Shown piece by piece: positions 9,292 to 18,339 of a DNA stretch of 64,000 nt. Each line of letters begins with the position of its first letter. The stretch's first letter is position 1. This stretch comes from Leishmania martiniquensis (Eukaryota; Euglenozoa; Kinetoplastea; Trypanosomatida; Trypanosomatidae). The notes under the pieces are model-generated. The model saw nothing but the letters and a program-made list of their open reading frames with translations. It did no database searches and was not told the origin of the DNA. The translations under genes and the position numbers were made by a program. The stretch covers positions 2,386,001 to 2,450,000 of the forward strand of contig NC_090171.1 of assembly GCF_017916325.1 (NCBI RefSeq), in the 5' to 3' direction.

Positions 9292-12200
9292 CTACCCGAC
9301 GCGCTCTTGACTGCATGTGATGTAACGGTCCACTCTCTGCGGGGTTAGCTGATAAAACAACAGCCGATTATCCGCCATCCACCGGAGCAGAGGAAGCGAG
9401 GCGAAGCGGACGCCATGCACCGTCGCCGCGTCTTCCATGGCGGAAACGATTATCTCCACACCGCCGCCGGCGACGCGGTCAGCCACCTCCACGAGACCGC
9501 CGGCAGAGGTGTCCAGCCCGAGAGCCGCGATCGACAGAACGTTGAGCTGCTCTGGTGACTCGATGGTGCGACGAAGCAAGCTTTGGCATGCGACGTCGAG
9601 AGCGAAGAGAAACGCTACGCCGCAATGGGCAACACAGATGCTGCGGCCAGTCAGCGATGGGAGGCCAGAAGTAGAGGAAGGCGCAGGCCAGGAGGCGTTC
9701 AAGCTCTTCATCAACCTCGGCATAGTCGATGGCACCGATACATACTGCTGTGTCGTCGATGCCCCGTCGTTTGTAGTCCACCAGGCGGGCCCTGCGCAGT
9801 CGCAGCCCTCGCCTCCGCTTTGCGGGCGCAGCAGCACGAGCGGCGCCAGCTGCGTGCGTTGAAACTGTTCCACTAACGCCTTTCTCTGGCCTCTTCCTGT
9901 CGCACCGGCGATGAGACGCTGCCATGAAACCGCCACTGCGGCTGACATCTCCAGACCAACAATACTTGTCCGCGTCGTTACGCACGGCCGGTGCCAAGCG
10001 TGCGCGGCGTACAGCTCACCCAGCGATGCAGGTGCCAAGCCATGGGGCCCTGGTGAGCCACCTGAAACGACCGTAGAGGTGCGAGCATTACTCACCTCGA
10101 TCAGCTGATGTAGCCAGTAAGGGTCACATGGGTGCACCTTGGACGGACCTGCCTGGTAGCATGACGACTGCGATGCCAGGTGGGCAGACGACCGCGTCAA
10201 AGACACGCACTCGGCAACCGCTGCCGGGTCTCCGGGAAGCAAAACAGTGACGCAGTGGTGACTGCCGGAATCGGGCAAATGGAGCGACGCGAGAAACTGC
10301 AGTTTCTGCGGCAGCTGCACATCCTCAGACAGAGCGAGGACCACGTCGGCCGGCTGCTCACTAATCTCACTCGCGAGGTCCGCCACAGATGTGCGCTGCA
10401 ATGAAGAGGCGGTGACGTCAACAACGACTGCTGGTAGGAAGGGTGAGGAGGTGTTTCTGTGTACGGAAACAGATGACGCCACAGCCAGGTAGCTCTGCCT
10501 GCACCGTCGCACAGGCGCGGAGTCAATCGCGTCGGAGATTGCCTGGCGTGTCGAGACTTCGTCGGTTGCGGGGGAGAGAAGAGCCTCGCACAAACACCTC
10601 CAAACCTCGTAGGCGGTGACACAGGACGACATGCGCACTGCGCACACGATAGGAGCTTCGCCGCATGCTGACCCCGCTTCGTCTCTAGATCCCTGCAGCG
10701 ACTTCCACCATCGCCTCACCTTGGGCCAGGCGGCATCAAACCAGTACGCCTTCTTCACTCGGCCGTTACATGCTGCCTCTGCAGCTCCCTCCCTCGCACC
10801 TCCTTGCGATCCCGCGCCGTCCCTCAGCAGCGCCGCTGAAACTGAAAGAGGTAGCGTGTGCAGGAACCGCGCTACTTCGGATACGATGCCCACCAGCTTT
10901 GGCGCAGCGGCCGCGCTGACAGAGCGTCCACTTGCGCGAGCTAGCGCCTGTAGGAGAAGCGAGCGCTCCGCCTCCCTATCGCACATCGCTGTCACCGCTC
11001 GCGCGAGCCGCAGAAGCGTCGACGGAGCCGGGAACACACCCACACCGATTCCACTAAAGGAAAGCCGCAGATCGCAATCCGTGGTACCCTTCAGCAGCAC
11101 ACCCGACCGCGCGCTAACGCGAACATCATGCGGGGTGCACGCGAGCAGTAACTCCGCAGCCATGTTGCGGATGACCAGCGGTGCTTCGAAGTCAGCTGTG
11201 CGCAGCTCTGCGATGTAGCGCAGCCCGAGCAGGGGGCCTTCCGCAATGCGCTGCAGCAGCCGCTCTTTTAGAAGCTGCGCCGCCACACGCTCCTCTACGC
11301 CAGAGGTGACTTCGGTCCACCCCTCCGGTTCAATGAAGGAATAGGAAGCACACGCTGTGCTTGTCGAGTCCACTCCCAGGCGCACAAGCCGAGGGCCCTG
11401 CGGCAGAGCGGGTAGCGACTCCGCAAAGGAGATCGCCTCATGAAGAGCCTCCAGCAGTTCGCGGGGAGACTGAGAGGGCCGTGACATGCTTACCTCCACC
11501 GCTGATCCGCGCAAGCGGCATCGGAGAACGGGAGCCGCGTGTGCAGTCCGGGCGAAATGCCCCTCGAGTGAGGCGTTCCGCTCAGAGGGCGTTGGTGCAA
11601 GTGAGGTAAGAGGGAAAGCGGCGGCGGCGTCTAATGCCGTGGGAAGGGAAGCCGCCGCGTGCGCAATAGGCGAGCCCGTTGTCCGGGCCTCGAGAGGTTG
11701 ACCCGACGATATAGCTGCTTGCGCCAGGGGAGGCGCTGCTGCTCCACCGACGGCGATCGTGGGTGGCGCTTCAATAGGCTCGAGTGGCGCTCTGCTACAC
11801 GGCATTGCAGGTGCCGCTGACGGTGGCGGCGGCGGAGGGGTCGACACCGATACGAGTGCCTCTGCCGTCGCCACGTTCGCGTCACCCTCCGTCTGCTCCG
11901 AGACGTGAGAAAAAAGTGTCGCCTCCAATTCCTCCAAAGTGAAGGCGATGTCGGACGCCCCGTGCGCATCAGAGATCGCCCGCAGCTCCTGTGGCGTGAG
12001 AACGAAGGCCGGCGTCCAGGACTGAAGAGGAGGCAGCACCGTCTCACGAGGTAACGACGACGCCGGAGGCAATGCAACTGGTCGCTCACGCATGGCAGCG
12101 CTCACAACCGGTGCTGGTGGCGTGAGCGGCGGGAGGGTGATTAACTCCTTCGCATCTGGCGAGCCCCCCGCCGGCTGTGGAGACGACGCGGCGGCTCGTG

Positions 12201-12564
12201 ACGCGCCGTCGAGGGGCGCGCGAGTCTTCAGACTGACGCTCCTCAGCCGCGAAGCTGGAATGGAGACGCGACCCCGCCTCTGCTCGTCGGCCACCTTCTT
12301 GCCCAGCGCGACAATGTCGCTCAGCAATGTGTCTGCCTCACCCTTGCCCCGGCGTCGGCGCTGGTGCGGATGCTCTCCTGCTTCAGGGGCTGTGCGATCG
12401 CCTGTAAAATAGGATGTGATCTCCTCCTCAGCGCCGCGGGGGTCGGAAAGTCCGGTGGTGTGGCACGCCCGATTCAACGAGCCCAGTGTTCGACGGGCGA
12501 TCGTGGGCGCCAACGCCGGGCGCGTCGACGGCCGCGGCAGCGTCCCCTGTATTAAATGGCGCAT
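9292..12564 (-). CDS. Divergent crotonase + 3-hydroxyacyl-CoA dehydrogenase-like protein (1090 aa)
   Basis: The ATG at 12564 opens an Arg-rich, acid-poor start (MRHLIQGTLPRPSTRPAL), which could be a mitochondrial presequence. Residues about 40-340 are low-complexity Ala/Pro/Ser. Residues about 345-520 resemble a crotonase fold: a beta-rich start, a long alanine-rich helix, then AAELLLACTPHDVR and GIGVGVFPAPSTLLRLARAV, matching the 'A-E...LA..D.R' and 'G..P....L.R' parts of enoyl-CoA hydratases. Residues about 710-830 resemble the NAD-binding dehydrogenase part (ADVVLALSEDVQLPQKLQF, then LIEVSNARTS). Residues about 975-1075 resemble the C-terminal dehydrogenase domain: LGLDTSAGGLVEVADRV and FASLPLLRWMADNRLLFYQ. 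The architecture is that of the fatty-acid-oxidation alpha subunit (FadB/TFE-alpha). I cannot see the crotonase GGG oxyanion loop, the second catalytic Glu, a GxGxxG NAD loop or the HFFxP catalytic His, so it is probably a pseudoenzyme. Assignment is by eye. Confidence 0.6.
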   Translation of the reverse strand: MRHLIQGTLPRPSTRPALAPTIARRTLGSLNRACHTTGLSDPRGAEEEITSYFTGDRTAPEAGEHPHQRRRRGKGEADTLLSDIVALGKKVADEQRRGRVSIPASRLRSVSLKTRAPLDGASRAAASSPQPAGGSPDAKELITLPPLTPPAPVVSAAMRERPVALPPASSLPRETVLPPLQSWTPAFVLTPQELRAISDAHGASDIAFTLEELEATLFSHVSEQTEGDANVATAEALVSVSTPPPPPPSAAPAMPCSRAPLEPIEAPPTIAVGGAAAPPLAQAAISSGQPLEARTTGSPIAHAAASLPTALDAAAAFPLTSLAPTPSERNASLEGHFARTAHAAPVLRCRLRGSAVEVSMSRPSQSPRELLEALHEAISFAESLPALPQGPRLVRLGVDSTSTACASYSFIEPEGWTEVTSGVEERVAAQLLKERLLQRIAEGPLLGLRYIAELRTADFEAPLVIRNMAAELLLACTPHDVRVSARSGVLLKGTTDCDLRLSFSGIGVGVFPAPSTLLRLARAVTAMCDREAERSLLLQALARASGRSVSAAAAPKLVGIVSEVARFLHTLPLSVSAALLRDGAGSQGGAREGAAEAACNGRVKKAYWFDAAWPKVRRWWKSLQGSRDEAGSACGEAPIVCAVRMSSCVTAYEVWRCLCEALLSPATDEVSTRQAISDAIDSAPVRRCRQSYLAVASSVSVHRNTSSPFLPAVVVDVTASSLQRTSVADLASEISEQPADVVLALSEDVQLPQKLQFLASLHLPDSGSHHCVTVLLPGDPAAVAECVSLTRSSAHLASQSSCYQAGPSKVHPCDPYWLHQLIEVSNARTSTVVSGGSPGPHGLAPASLGELYAAHAWHRPCVTTRTSIVGLEMSAAVAVSWQRLIAGATGRGQRKALVEQFQRTQLAPLVLLRPQSGGEGCDCAGPAWWTTNDGASTTQQYVSVPSTMPRLMKSLNASWPAPSSTSGLPSLTGRSICVAHCGVAFLFALDVACQSLLRRTIESPEQLNVLSIAALGLDTSAGGLVEVADRVAGGGVEIIVSAMEDAATVHGVRFASLPLLRWMADNRLLFYQLTPQRVDRYITCSQERVG

Positions 12565-13271
12565 TCACAGCCGTGCATAAGCTGAGCGACTTTTTTTGGT
12601 ACTCGTCGGGGTGGGGGAGAAGGAAGAATAGGGTGCGCAGTGCACAGCGCCCTCAACGCGAGGAACAGAGGAGAAGAGCAGGCAGCGAGGGTTTAGGTGA
12701 CAGCAGCGGCCGTCAAGGAGAGCCAGGGCGTATTGAATGCTCGCATAGACAGGCAAGGAGAATAGTTTGAGCCCACTATTGAAGGAGGCTCGAGCAAGAA
12801 AAGGGCGCAGTGCCCTCAACGCACGCACACACAGACGGACACGAGCGCACGAGTGGGCAGCCGCTTCAGATGGTATCCCGTTTCTCCTCCATCTTTCTCT
12901 CTCTTCCAGCTGCTGACTCGCACACCACTGATACAAGCATAGGTGTTTCAGCTGCGATCGCCCCCACCGTCGTCTCACCAGCGACCAAAGCAAAGGGGTA
13001 AGGGAGCGGTGAGCCGCAGCCGCTTCGACTGTGTTGGGGTACTGCCGCCGCCTTTTTTCAGCTTTGAAAACTGCTTTGGAACGCATTTGGAAGACTACGA
13101 GAAGCGAAAGAGCGTGGAGGAGAGGAAGGACGGGAGCAGATGCGCGGGGGTGCAGGCCGTAGGCACGAGTATGTGTCCCGGCCCCCATTCTTTCCGCACC
13201 ATTCTTTCCGCACCATTCCGCCTCGCTAACGGTGATGAGCTGCCTTCACTGCCCGCAAAGGGAGCACCGCA
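12565..13271. other. Intergenic region between VPS54 and the crotonase-like gene
   Basis: About 700 bases with no gene. The transcribed strand carries several C/T tracts; the plus strand is GA-rich at 12600-12720 and 13085-13140. Confidence 0.65.
13186..13213. repeat. 14-bp perfect tandem duplication
   Basis: CATTCTTTCCGCAC occurs twice head to tail (13186-13199 and 13200-13213) in the 3' flank of the VPS54 gene. It is a small slippage-type duplication. Confidence 0.85.
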
Positions 13272-16200
13272 TCACTGCGCTGCGGCGGTAGGCCGAACGG
13301 GGCTGGGAGGCGAGGTTGGCAAAAACCACCGTAGCACCGCGTCCTCTGAAGACACTGGGACGAAGGACTGGCCGCCCTGCATCACTGCAGACACAGATCT
13401 CGCCTCGGCGCACCGTAGTACGTCGTAACCGAACTTCTCCACGTTTGCCGTGAAGAGCATCACATCCGACGCGGCAGCAGCGCGGTCGTCTTCGGCGGAG
13501 GTCGGAATCTGCATGGTCGACTCACGCAGCATGACACTCAGTGACCCGAGCAGTGGCACCATCACGCCATCCATGTCGCCGGGCGGCAGAAGGGGCCGCA
13601 ACGCACGTATTAGCCGCGCCACCTCGCGCAGCATCGCCATGACCCACTCATTGCCGCCCGTCGACCAGCGCCCTTTCTGCATGGCGACGTGGCCAAGACT
13701 GTTCACTTTGCGCTGCACGAGGGAGCCCATCTTCGAGAAGAACTCATTGCGGTGAGCCCGGCAGTTGCGCACGACGCGGTGCCAGTCGTTTTTGATAAAC
13801 GGCTTAGTGCTCTCTGACGCAGTGTTGGTGGGGGGGGAGTCGGATGGTGGCAATGCCGCTGAGGTCCCTCCTAGGAGGCCTAGCGCCTTCGCCACCGCGA
13901 GCACATCGCGCGGCGCACGGCCGCGCAGCGACGCGTCAAAGCCCCCTTCGTGCCAGGCGGCTGTCAAGTGAGCCTGCAGCGCTGGGATGAAATCTATCAG
14001 AAACGAGACGCACTGCGAGGCGACGCACAAGTGCTGCGTAGTGATCGTGGGCAGCGTACCGTTCTCCACGGCGCGCGCGCCCAGCACCATGGCGGCAGTC
14101 TGCCCCTCGTACTCGTCCAGCAGCTCATTCATGCGCGAGGCGACGTCGAAGGCGAGGAAAGGGAAAAGGGCGATATACGTGTGGTACCTGTGCAGTAGAT
14201 CCATCAGCACGAGGAGGGAGCTTGGCACGAGGCGGCCCTCTGGTTCGTCTGCGTCGGCAGCCGGCGCCGCTTCCGCCGAGTCGTGAGTTGCCTTACCATT
14301 GACAGGGACAGCAGCACGCGTACCGACCCGCACCCGCACGTAGAGCTTCGCAGCACCAGTGCTGAGGAGATCATCGGCTGCGCCGGGGCCCGCAGCACCA
14401 CGAGGCGGGCTCGCCGAATGGCGCCGCTCATAAGAGCCGCTGTCGTTGTCGCCCAAGGCGAACAGTGCCCTCAGCGACCGCCACCGAAACTCCTGCAGCG
14501 CCGTCGCATCCATCGTACACATGTCCTCCACCTGCTGCTGTATACACTCGTCGACCGCCTCCTTGGGAGCCCACGTCTCCCCTTCCATCACCATTGTCAC
14601 GTTCTCTCTGTTGACGCTGTGTTGGTGGCGGAAAAAACGCTTGGCGAGTCGCTGGACAGTGATGCCGATGAGTTTCGTTGGCCGGTAGACCACAAAGCCG
14701 GCCGGCTCCCTCGCCGCTGCGAAGGGTGGCGACGGGGGGCCACTCGTGGTCAACGACATGGGTGACCCTGTCGGAGTCTCAGGCTCGCTGCCGCCCTCCC
14801 GCAGCAGCGACACCAGCCGGCTCGCCACGTCACTAGTGACGCGCATCGGAAACTGTACACTGACGCGCACCAGTTGCACCAGCTCAGCCGCGGATGATAG
14901 ATGCGGCCCGTTGGTGTATACCTCCAGCAAGGCGGCGATGAGCGACTCTGCCTCGCCACAGACGCACCCCAGCAGGTTCCGCGTCGCCCTTTCCATTAGG
15001 GCTTGGCGGTTCTCGTACATGGCGAGTGACGCCCAAAGCCCTCCGGTGAGGAAAACGCCCCACTGCTGAGACGCATGTGTGACAAAGTCCACGAGCGTAT
15101 CCACAAACTGCTGCAGCACCTGCTGGTAGCCCTGGAAGCGGAGATGCGTCGCGAACCCACACAGCTGCTGGCGAGTGTCTGGCATGGCAAGAGCATCTGT
15201 GTTGCGAGCAATCCTGAGTAGCTCATTCGCCTTGGCATCATCCAGGACGCCGGCGTTGATGAAAAGACCGACAAGGGTCTCTTGCGCCATGACCTGAAGC
15301 AGCTCGACAACCTTCGCATGATAAAGGTGGTTTGCCGCGTTCAGCACACCAAGCCGCGTGACGCTCTCACACACAGACGTCACGCGCTCGCTTGCCTCGT
15401 CTTCCTCTTCGCGACCGCTCAACAGTAGGCGGCAGTACTCCTCCAGCACAACTTTTTCCAGGGCTTTGCGCGCCCTCTTCACACGCCCCGGGACCTCGGC
15501 AAGACACTTCAGTCCCGCTAGGGACTTCCACATGATGCCTTGATCTGCACCCTTGGTGCCGCGCATTGTAGTCTCGAGATCCAGTAAGGTAGATACGATG
15601 GGCAGCACCTCGCTCACGTCGCGCTCAGGCAGCGCTGCCCAGTTCTCCACGTCCCCCAGCCGCCGCAGAAGTTGCTGCGCCGCGGTAGAGGTGGTGTTCA
15701 GCAGCAGAAAGTTCTGCCGCCGCCGATGCAGGTTGCCAATTCGAAGGTACTCCGAAATAAAGTGCTCGCCAGCGCGCATGCCGCCATCGCGAGCCACTCG
15801 CACATCCGCCAAGACGGCGCGAGCGTCTCTGCTGAGCGAGCCGAACTGGCGGGAAGTCGCGAAGAAGTCCTCAGAGCGCTGTTTGACATGCTGCAAGAGA
15901 CACTTCTCCACATCCGACTCCCACACGCGCAGTTTTTTATTGCGGTTTTCGAGATACTCGTAGTCCGCCGCAAACGTTCCGCCATCCACGATCGGAGTCG
16001 GCGCCTCTGCTCGGCTACTCTGGAGGGCCGCTGCTTCAGTGGGCGAAGTTAAGGCAGTAGTGGGGAGCGACTGGCCCACAGCGTCCGAAAAGAGACTTAG
16101 TTCGGCTGCCGGGTTGTAGGACGCCGCAAAAAATTGAGTCGGAACCCCAGTGGGCCATGGGCCGCCATCAACCGTCGCTTCACCGTCACGGCTTTTGCAG

Positions 16201-16991
16201 TCGCCTCCGACTTCGGCCGCGCCGTCCTCCCGCCACTCTCTTGCATCGTTCGCGATCCCCTCTCGCCGATTAACCTGGTAGGCCTTCGAGATGAGCTTCA
16301 CGTAGCCGCTGAAGTCTTGCGTGGGCGGGTACTCGGCGAGCAAGGCGGCAGAAGATTCAGGCCCCGCATGGGTAGCCGAGGAGCGGAGCGTGTCGTCCAG
16401 GTCACCGACACTGCCGTTGAAGTCAAAGGCCGCGTACAGTTTGCCCCCTAGCCACGTGCTCCAGTCTACGTTGAGTGTCGGCTCGCCTGGGTCGTTCAAA
16501 ATCGAGATGAAGCTCTGCCCCACTGAGTGCTGCAGCTGCGTGAAGTGCTGCTGGGAGACGGGGTCGAGGGCGGCAAAGGGGGACCAGTCTTCGTGATACG
16601 GCGGCAGGACACCGTCACGCTCGTTCTGCTGGCGCTCAATCGCGTCAGCGGCGCAGTCTTCTTGCAGTTGCGTGAAGAGTGCTTCCGGAACCTGCAGATT
16701 CTGCGCCGAGGGCGAAGCCGCTGTCTCATACAGCCAGTTGCGCAGTTGGGCTCGCAGCATCGCAGAGGAGACGCCGTTTCGTATTGACTCCTCGACGACT
16801 AGCGAGGGAAGTCCAAGGGCATGGGCGATACGGGCGCGACTAAGTTTGTGGAAGACAATTAAATAGGCGCAGATGGCAGCGGCTGCGTCTTCACCTCGGT
16901 TGAGGGTGACATCGAGTGGCGGGCTGCCTCCTATGGAAATTAGTTGCGTTGACGAGGTGAGCTTCTTGTGCGGCTGCGACGGAGACGTCAT
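13272..16991 (-). CDS. VPS54: VPS54-like subunit of the GARP tethering complex (1239 aa)
   Basis: The start is the ATG at 16991-16989 (MTSPSQPHKKL). The frame is open 345 codons further upstream, but that stretch is leader sequence with a polypyrimidine tract and no other sensible ATG. The N-terminal 290 residues are mixed, then YNPAAELSLFSDAVGQSL leads into a helical, coiled-coil-like region (about 340-560). The C-terminal part is the most telling: LCVASQCVSFLIDFIPALQ, then CRAHRNEFFSKMGSLVQRKV (near residue 1084) and SDVMLFTANVEKFGYDVL (near 1180). These parallel the Vps54 C-terminal domain, where a D-Y-x-x-H-[KR]-E-E-[IF]-F-x-K-[LM] helix precedes a late A-D-V-x-F-[YF]-T-x-N-[LV] helix. 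Vps54 acts with Vps51/52/53 to tether endosome-derived vesicles at the trans-Golgi. The length exceeds the usual 900-1000 residues because of Ser/Pro/Ala-rich insertions. Confidence 0.75.
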   Translation of the reverse strand: MTSPSQPHKKLTSSTQLISIGGSPPLDVTLNRGEDAAAAICAYLIVFHKLSRARIAHALGLPSLVVEESIRNGVSSAMLRAQLRNWLYETAASPSAQNLQVPEALFTQLQEDCAADAIERQQNERDGVLPPYHEDWSPFAALDPVSQQHFTQLQHSVGQSFISILNDPGEPTLNVDWSTWLGGKLYAAFDFNGSVGDLDDTLRSSATHAGPESSAALLAEYPPTQDFSGYVKLISKAYQVNRREGIANDAREWREDGAAEVGGDCKSRDGEATVDGGPWPTGVPTQFFAASYNPAAELSLFSDAVGQSLPTTALTSPTEAAALQSSRAEAPTPIVDGGTFAADYEYLENRNKKLRVWESDVEKCLLQHVKQRSEDFFATSRQFGSLSRDARAVLADVRVARDGGMRAGEHFISEYLRIGNLHRRRQNFLLLNTTSTAAQQLLRRLGDVENWAALPERDVSEVLPIVSTLLDLETTMRGTKGADQGIMWKSLAGLKCLAEVPGRVKRARKALEKVVLEEYCRLLLSGREEEDEASERVTSVCESVTRLGVLNAANHLYHAKVVELLQVMAQETLVGLFINAGVLDDAKANELLRIARNTDALAMPDTRQQLCGFATHLRFQGYQQVLQQFVDTLVDFVTHASQQWGVFLTGGLWASLAMYENRQALMERATRNLLGCVCGEAESLIAALLEVYTNGPHLSSAAELVQLVRVSVQFPMRVTSDVASRLVSLLREGGSEPETPTGSPMSLTTSGPPSPPFAAAREPAGFVVYRPTKLIGITVQRLAKRFFRHQHSVNRENVTMVMEGETWAPKEAVDECIQQQVEDMCTMDATALQEFRWRSLRALFALGDNDSGSYERRHSASPPRGAAGPGAADDLLSTGAAKLYVRVRVGTRAAVPVNGKATHDSAEAAPAADADEPEGRLVPSSLLVLMDLLHRYHTYIALFPFLAFDVASRMNELLDEYEGQTAAMVLGARAVENGTLPTITTQHLCVASQCVSFLIDFIPALQAHLTAAWHEGGFDASLRGRAPRDVLAVAKALGLLGGTSAALPPSDSPPTNTASESTKPFIKNDWHRVVRNCRAHRNEFFSKMGSLVQRKVNSLGHVAMQKGRWSTGGNEWVMAMLREVARLIRALRPLLPPGDMDGVMVPLLGSLSVMLRESTMQIPTSAEDDRAAAASDVMLFTANVEKFGYDVLRCAEARSVSAVMQGGQSFVPVSSEDAVLRWFLPTSPPSPVRPTAAAQ

Positions 16992-18339
16992 ACTGTGCTT
17001 CTCTACCCTCGCGTTACCTTCTTCACCACCCACCACGTCCTCTACCCTCGGTGGTCTCTTCGAACTCTTTGCTGTTGCTGCTCTTCTGCTACGGTAGCCG
17101 CCAACCGCCCTCGGTGCATCAAGCACCAGTGCCTCCGCGGACCGACGTTGACTGCCGGCGTACTCCTGGTGATGGCGGATGATGAAGGAAGAGAGAAAGA
17201 GGAAGGGGGAAGAAGAGGGGAGCGGACGCCGTCCCTCCGCAGGACGTGGGACAGGAAGCACGTCCACGTGTGCGCGTGTATGTATGTGTGTGTGTGTGCC
17301 ACTCCGGCGTTGTGTTTTGCTTTTGCGCTCACCTAAGAGGCCCGCGCCTATGGCGTTTCGCTCCGGCGGTGGGGAAGGGGAGGGGTGAGAGGGGTCCCCC
17401 CGGCAGCCACCGCTCCTACTGCACGGAAGGTGGCCGTGAGCACAACAGATTATGTTGAAGGACGAAAAAGAAACGTACAGAGGCAACAGAGAGAAGTATT
17501 CGAGCGAAGACTGTGCAAACGCAAGCGGACATGAGAAGCAGAGATGTGAGACAGCGGATACCACAAAAGTGTCGCGAAACGACTCTCCTGCTGAGTAATC
17601 GTTGTTGGTGGTGGCAGTGACCAGTATCGCATCGACACGCGCAGCCGTGTAAAGGCTCGCGGAGAGTGGGGGAGGGGGGAGTCGGAAGCGAGGAGCCCCA
17701 AACATCGCACTTGGAGGTTTCTTTTGGTTCGAAAGGAACGAGGAGGAAGCCGAGCAAACGGCGCCGAAGCAACGGCGAGCGTGGGATAGCACGACACCCA
17801 CAGAGCGGCACTGCTCATATGAGTCCACAACGCGAGAAAAGCACAGTAGCGTACAAGGAGATCGGGTGAGGGACACCTCGTCATATGCAGGCGTGACAAC
17901 GACGGTGAGATGCCCCGCTCGCGGCGTACACCGGGGGTGCGGTGGTGGTGCGCGCTTGGGTGCAGACGCGCACCAGGGTCGCCACGTCTTACGCACCTGT
18001 TCACTTGTCTTCGCATCCACCTTCATGCGTCTAAAATGTGCACAGAGACTTTCCCGCCGCCATGCCCACTCAGGTCACATCCTACACGCCATCCGAGAAG
18101 GAGTTGCGGGTTGTGTATGTGTATATGTGTGCCTATGTGGGGGAGGAGGCGGGAGGCTCATGTGGACGAAACAGAAACTGGTATGTGCACAGACAAGATC
18201 CCCCGAGTGCGGGGTACTCGCCCGTGCCCGCACGGACGAATAGGGAGGGCACCAACGCCAACGCTGCCGACGAGTCGCAGTCTGACTCCATGACCTGAGA
18301 TGCCACAGATTCCCTTGTATTCTGTTGACTTTCGCGCTG
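16992..18339. other. Intergenic region upstream of VPS54
   Basis: About 1.35 kb. It holds the probable VPS54 leader, with a polypyrimidine tract on the minus strand at 17183-17222 and a first downstream AG at 17167-17166, plus a short upstream ORF. Simple (TG)n occurs near 17279-17300. No other gene is seen. Confidence 0.6.
17042..17119 (-). other. Upstream ORF in the predicted VPS54 leader (25 codons)
   Basis: If trans-splicing uses the AG at 17167-17166, the 174-nt leader contains one ATG (17119-17117) before the main start. It opens a 25-codon frame (MHRGRLAATVAEEQQQQ then a basic tail) ending at 17042. Such a uORF could lower translation of VPS54. Evidence is positional only. Confidence 0.4.

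Noticed and set aside
16992..18026. 345-codon N-terminal extension of the VPS54 frame
   Set aside because: The extension translates pyrimidine tracts (SSSPFLFLSS) and contains the likely splice acceptor; the first sensible ATG is at 16991.
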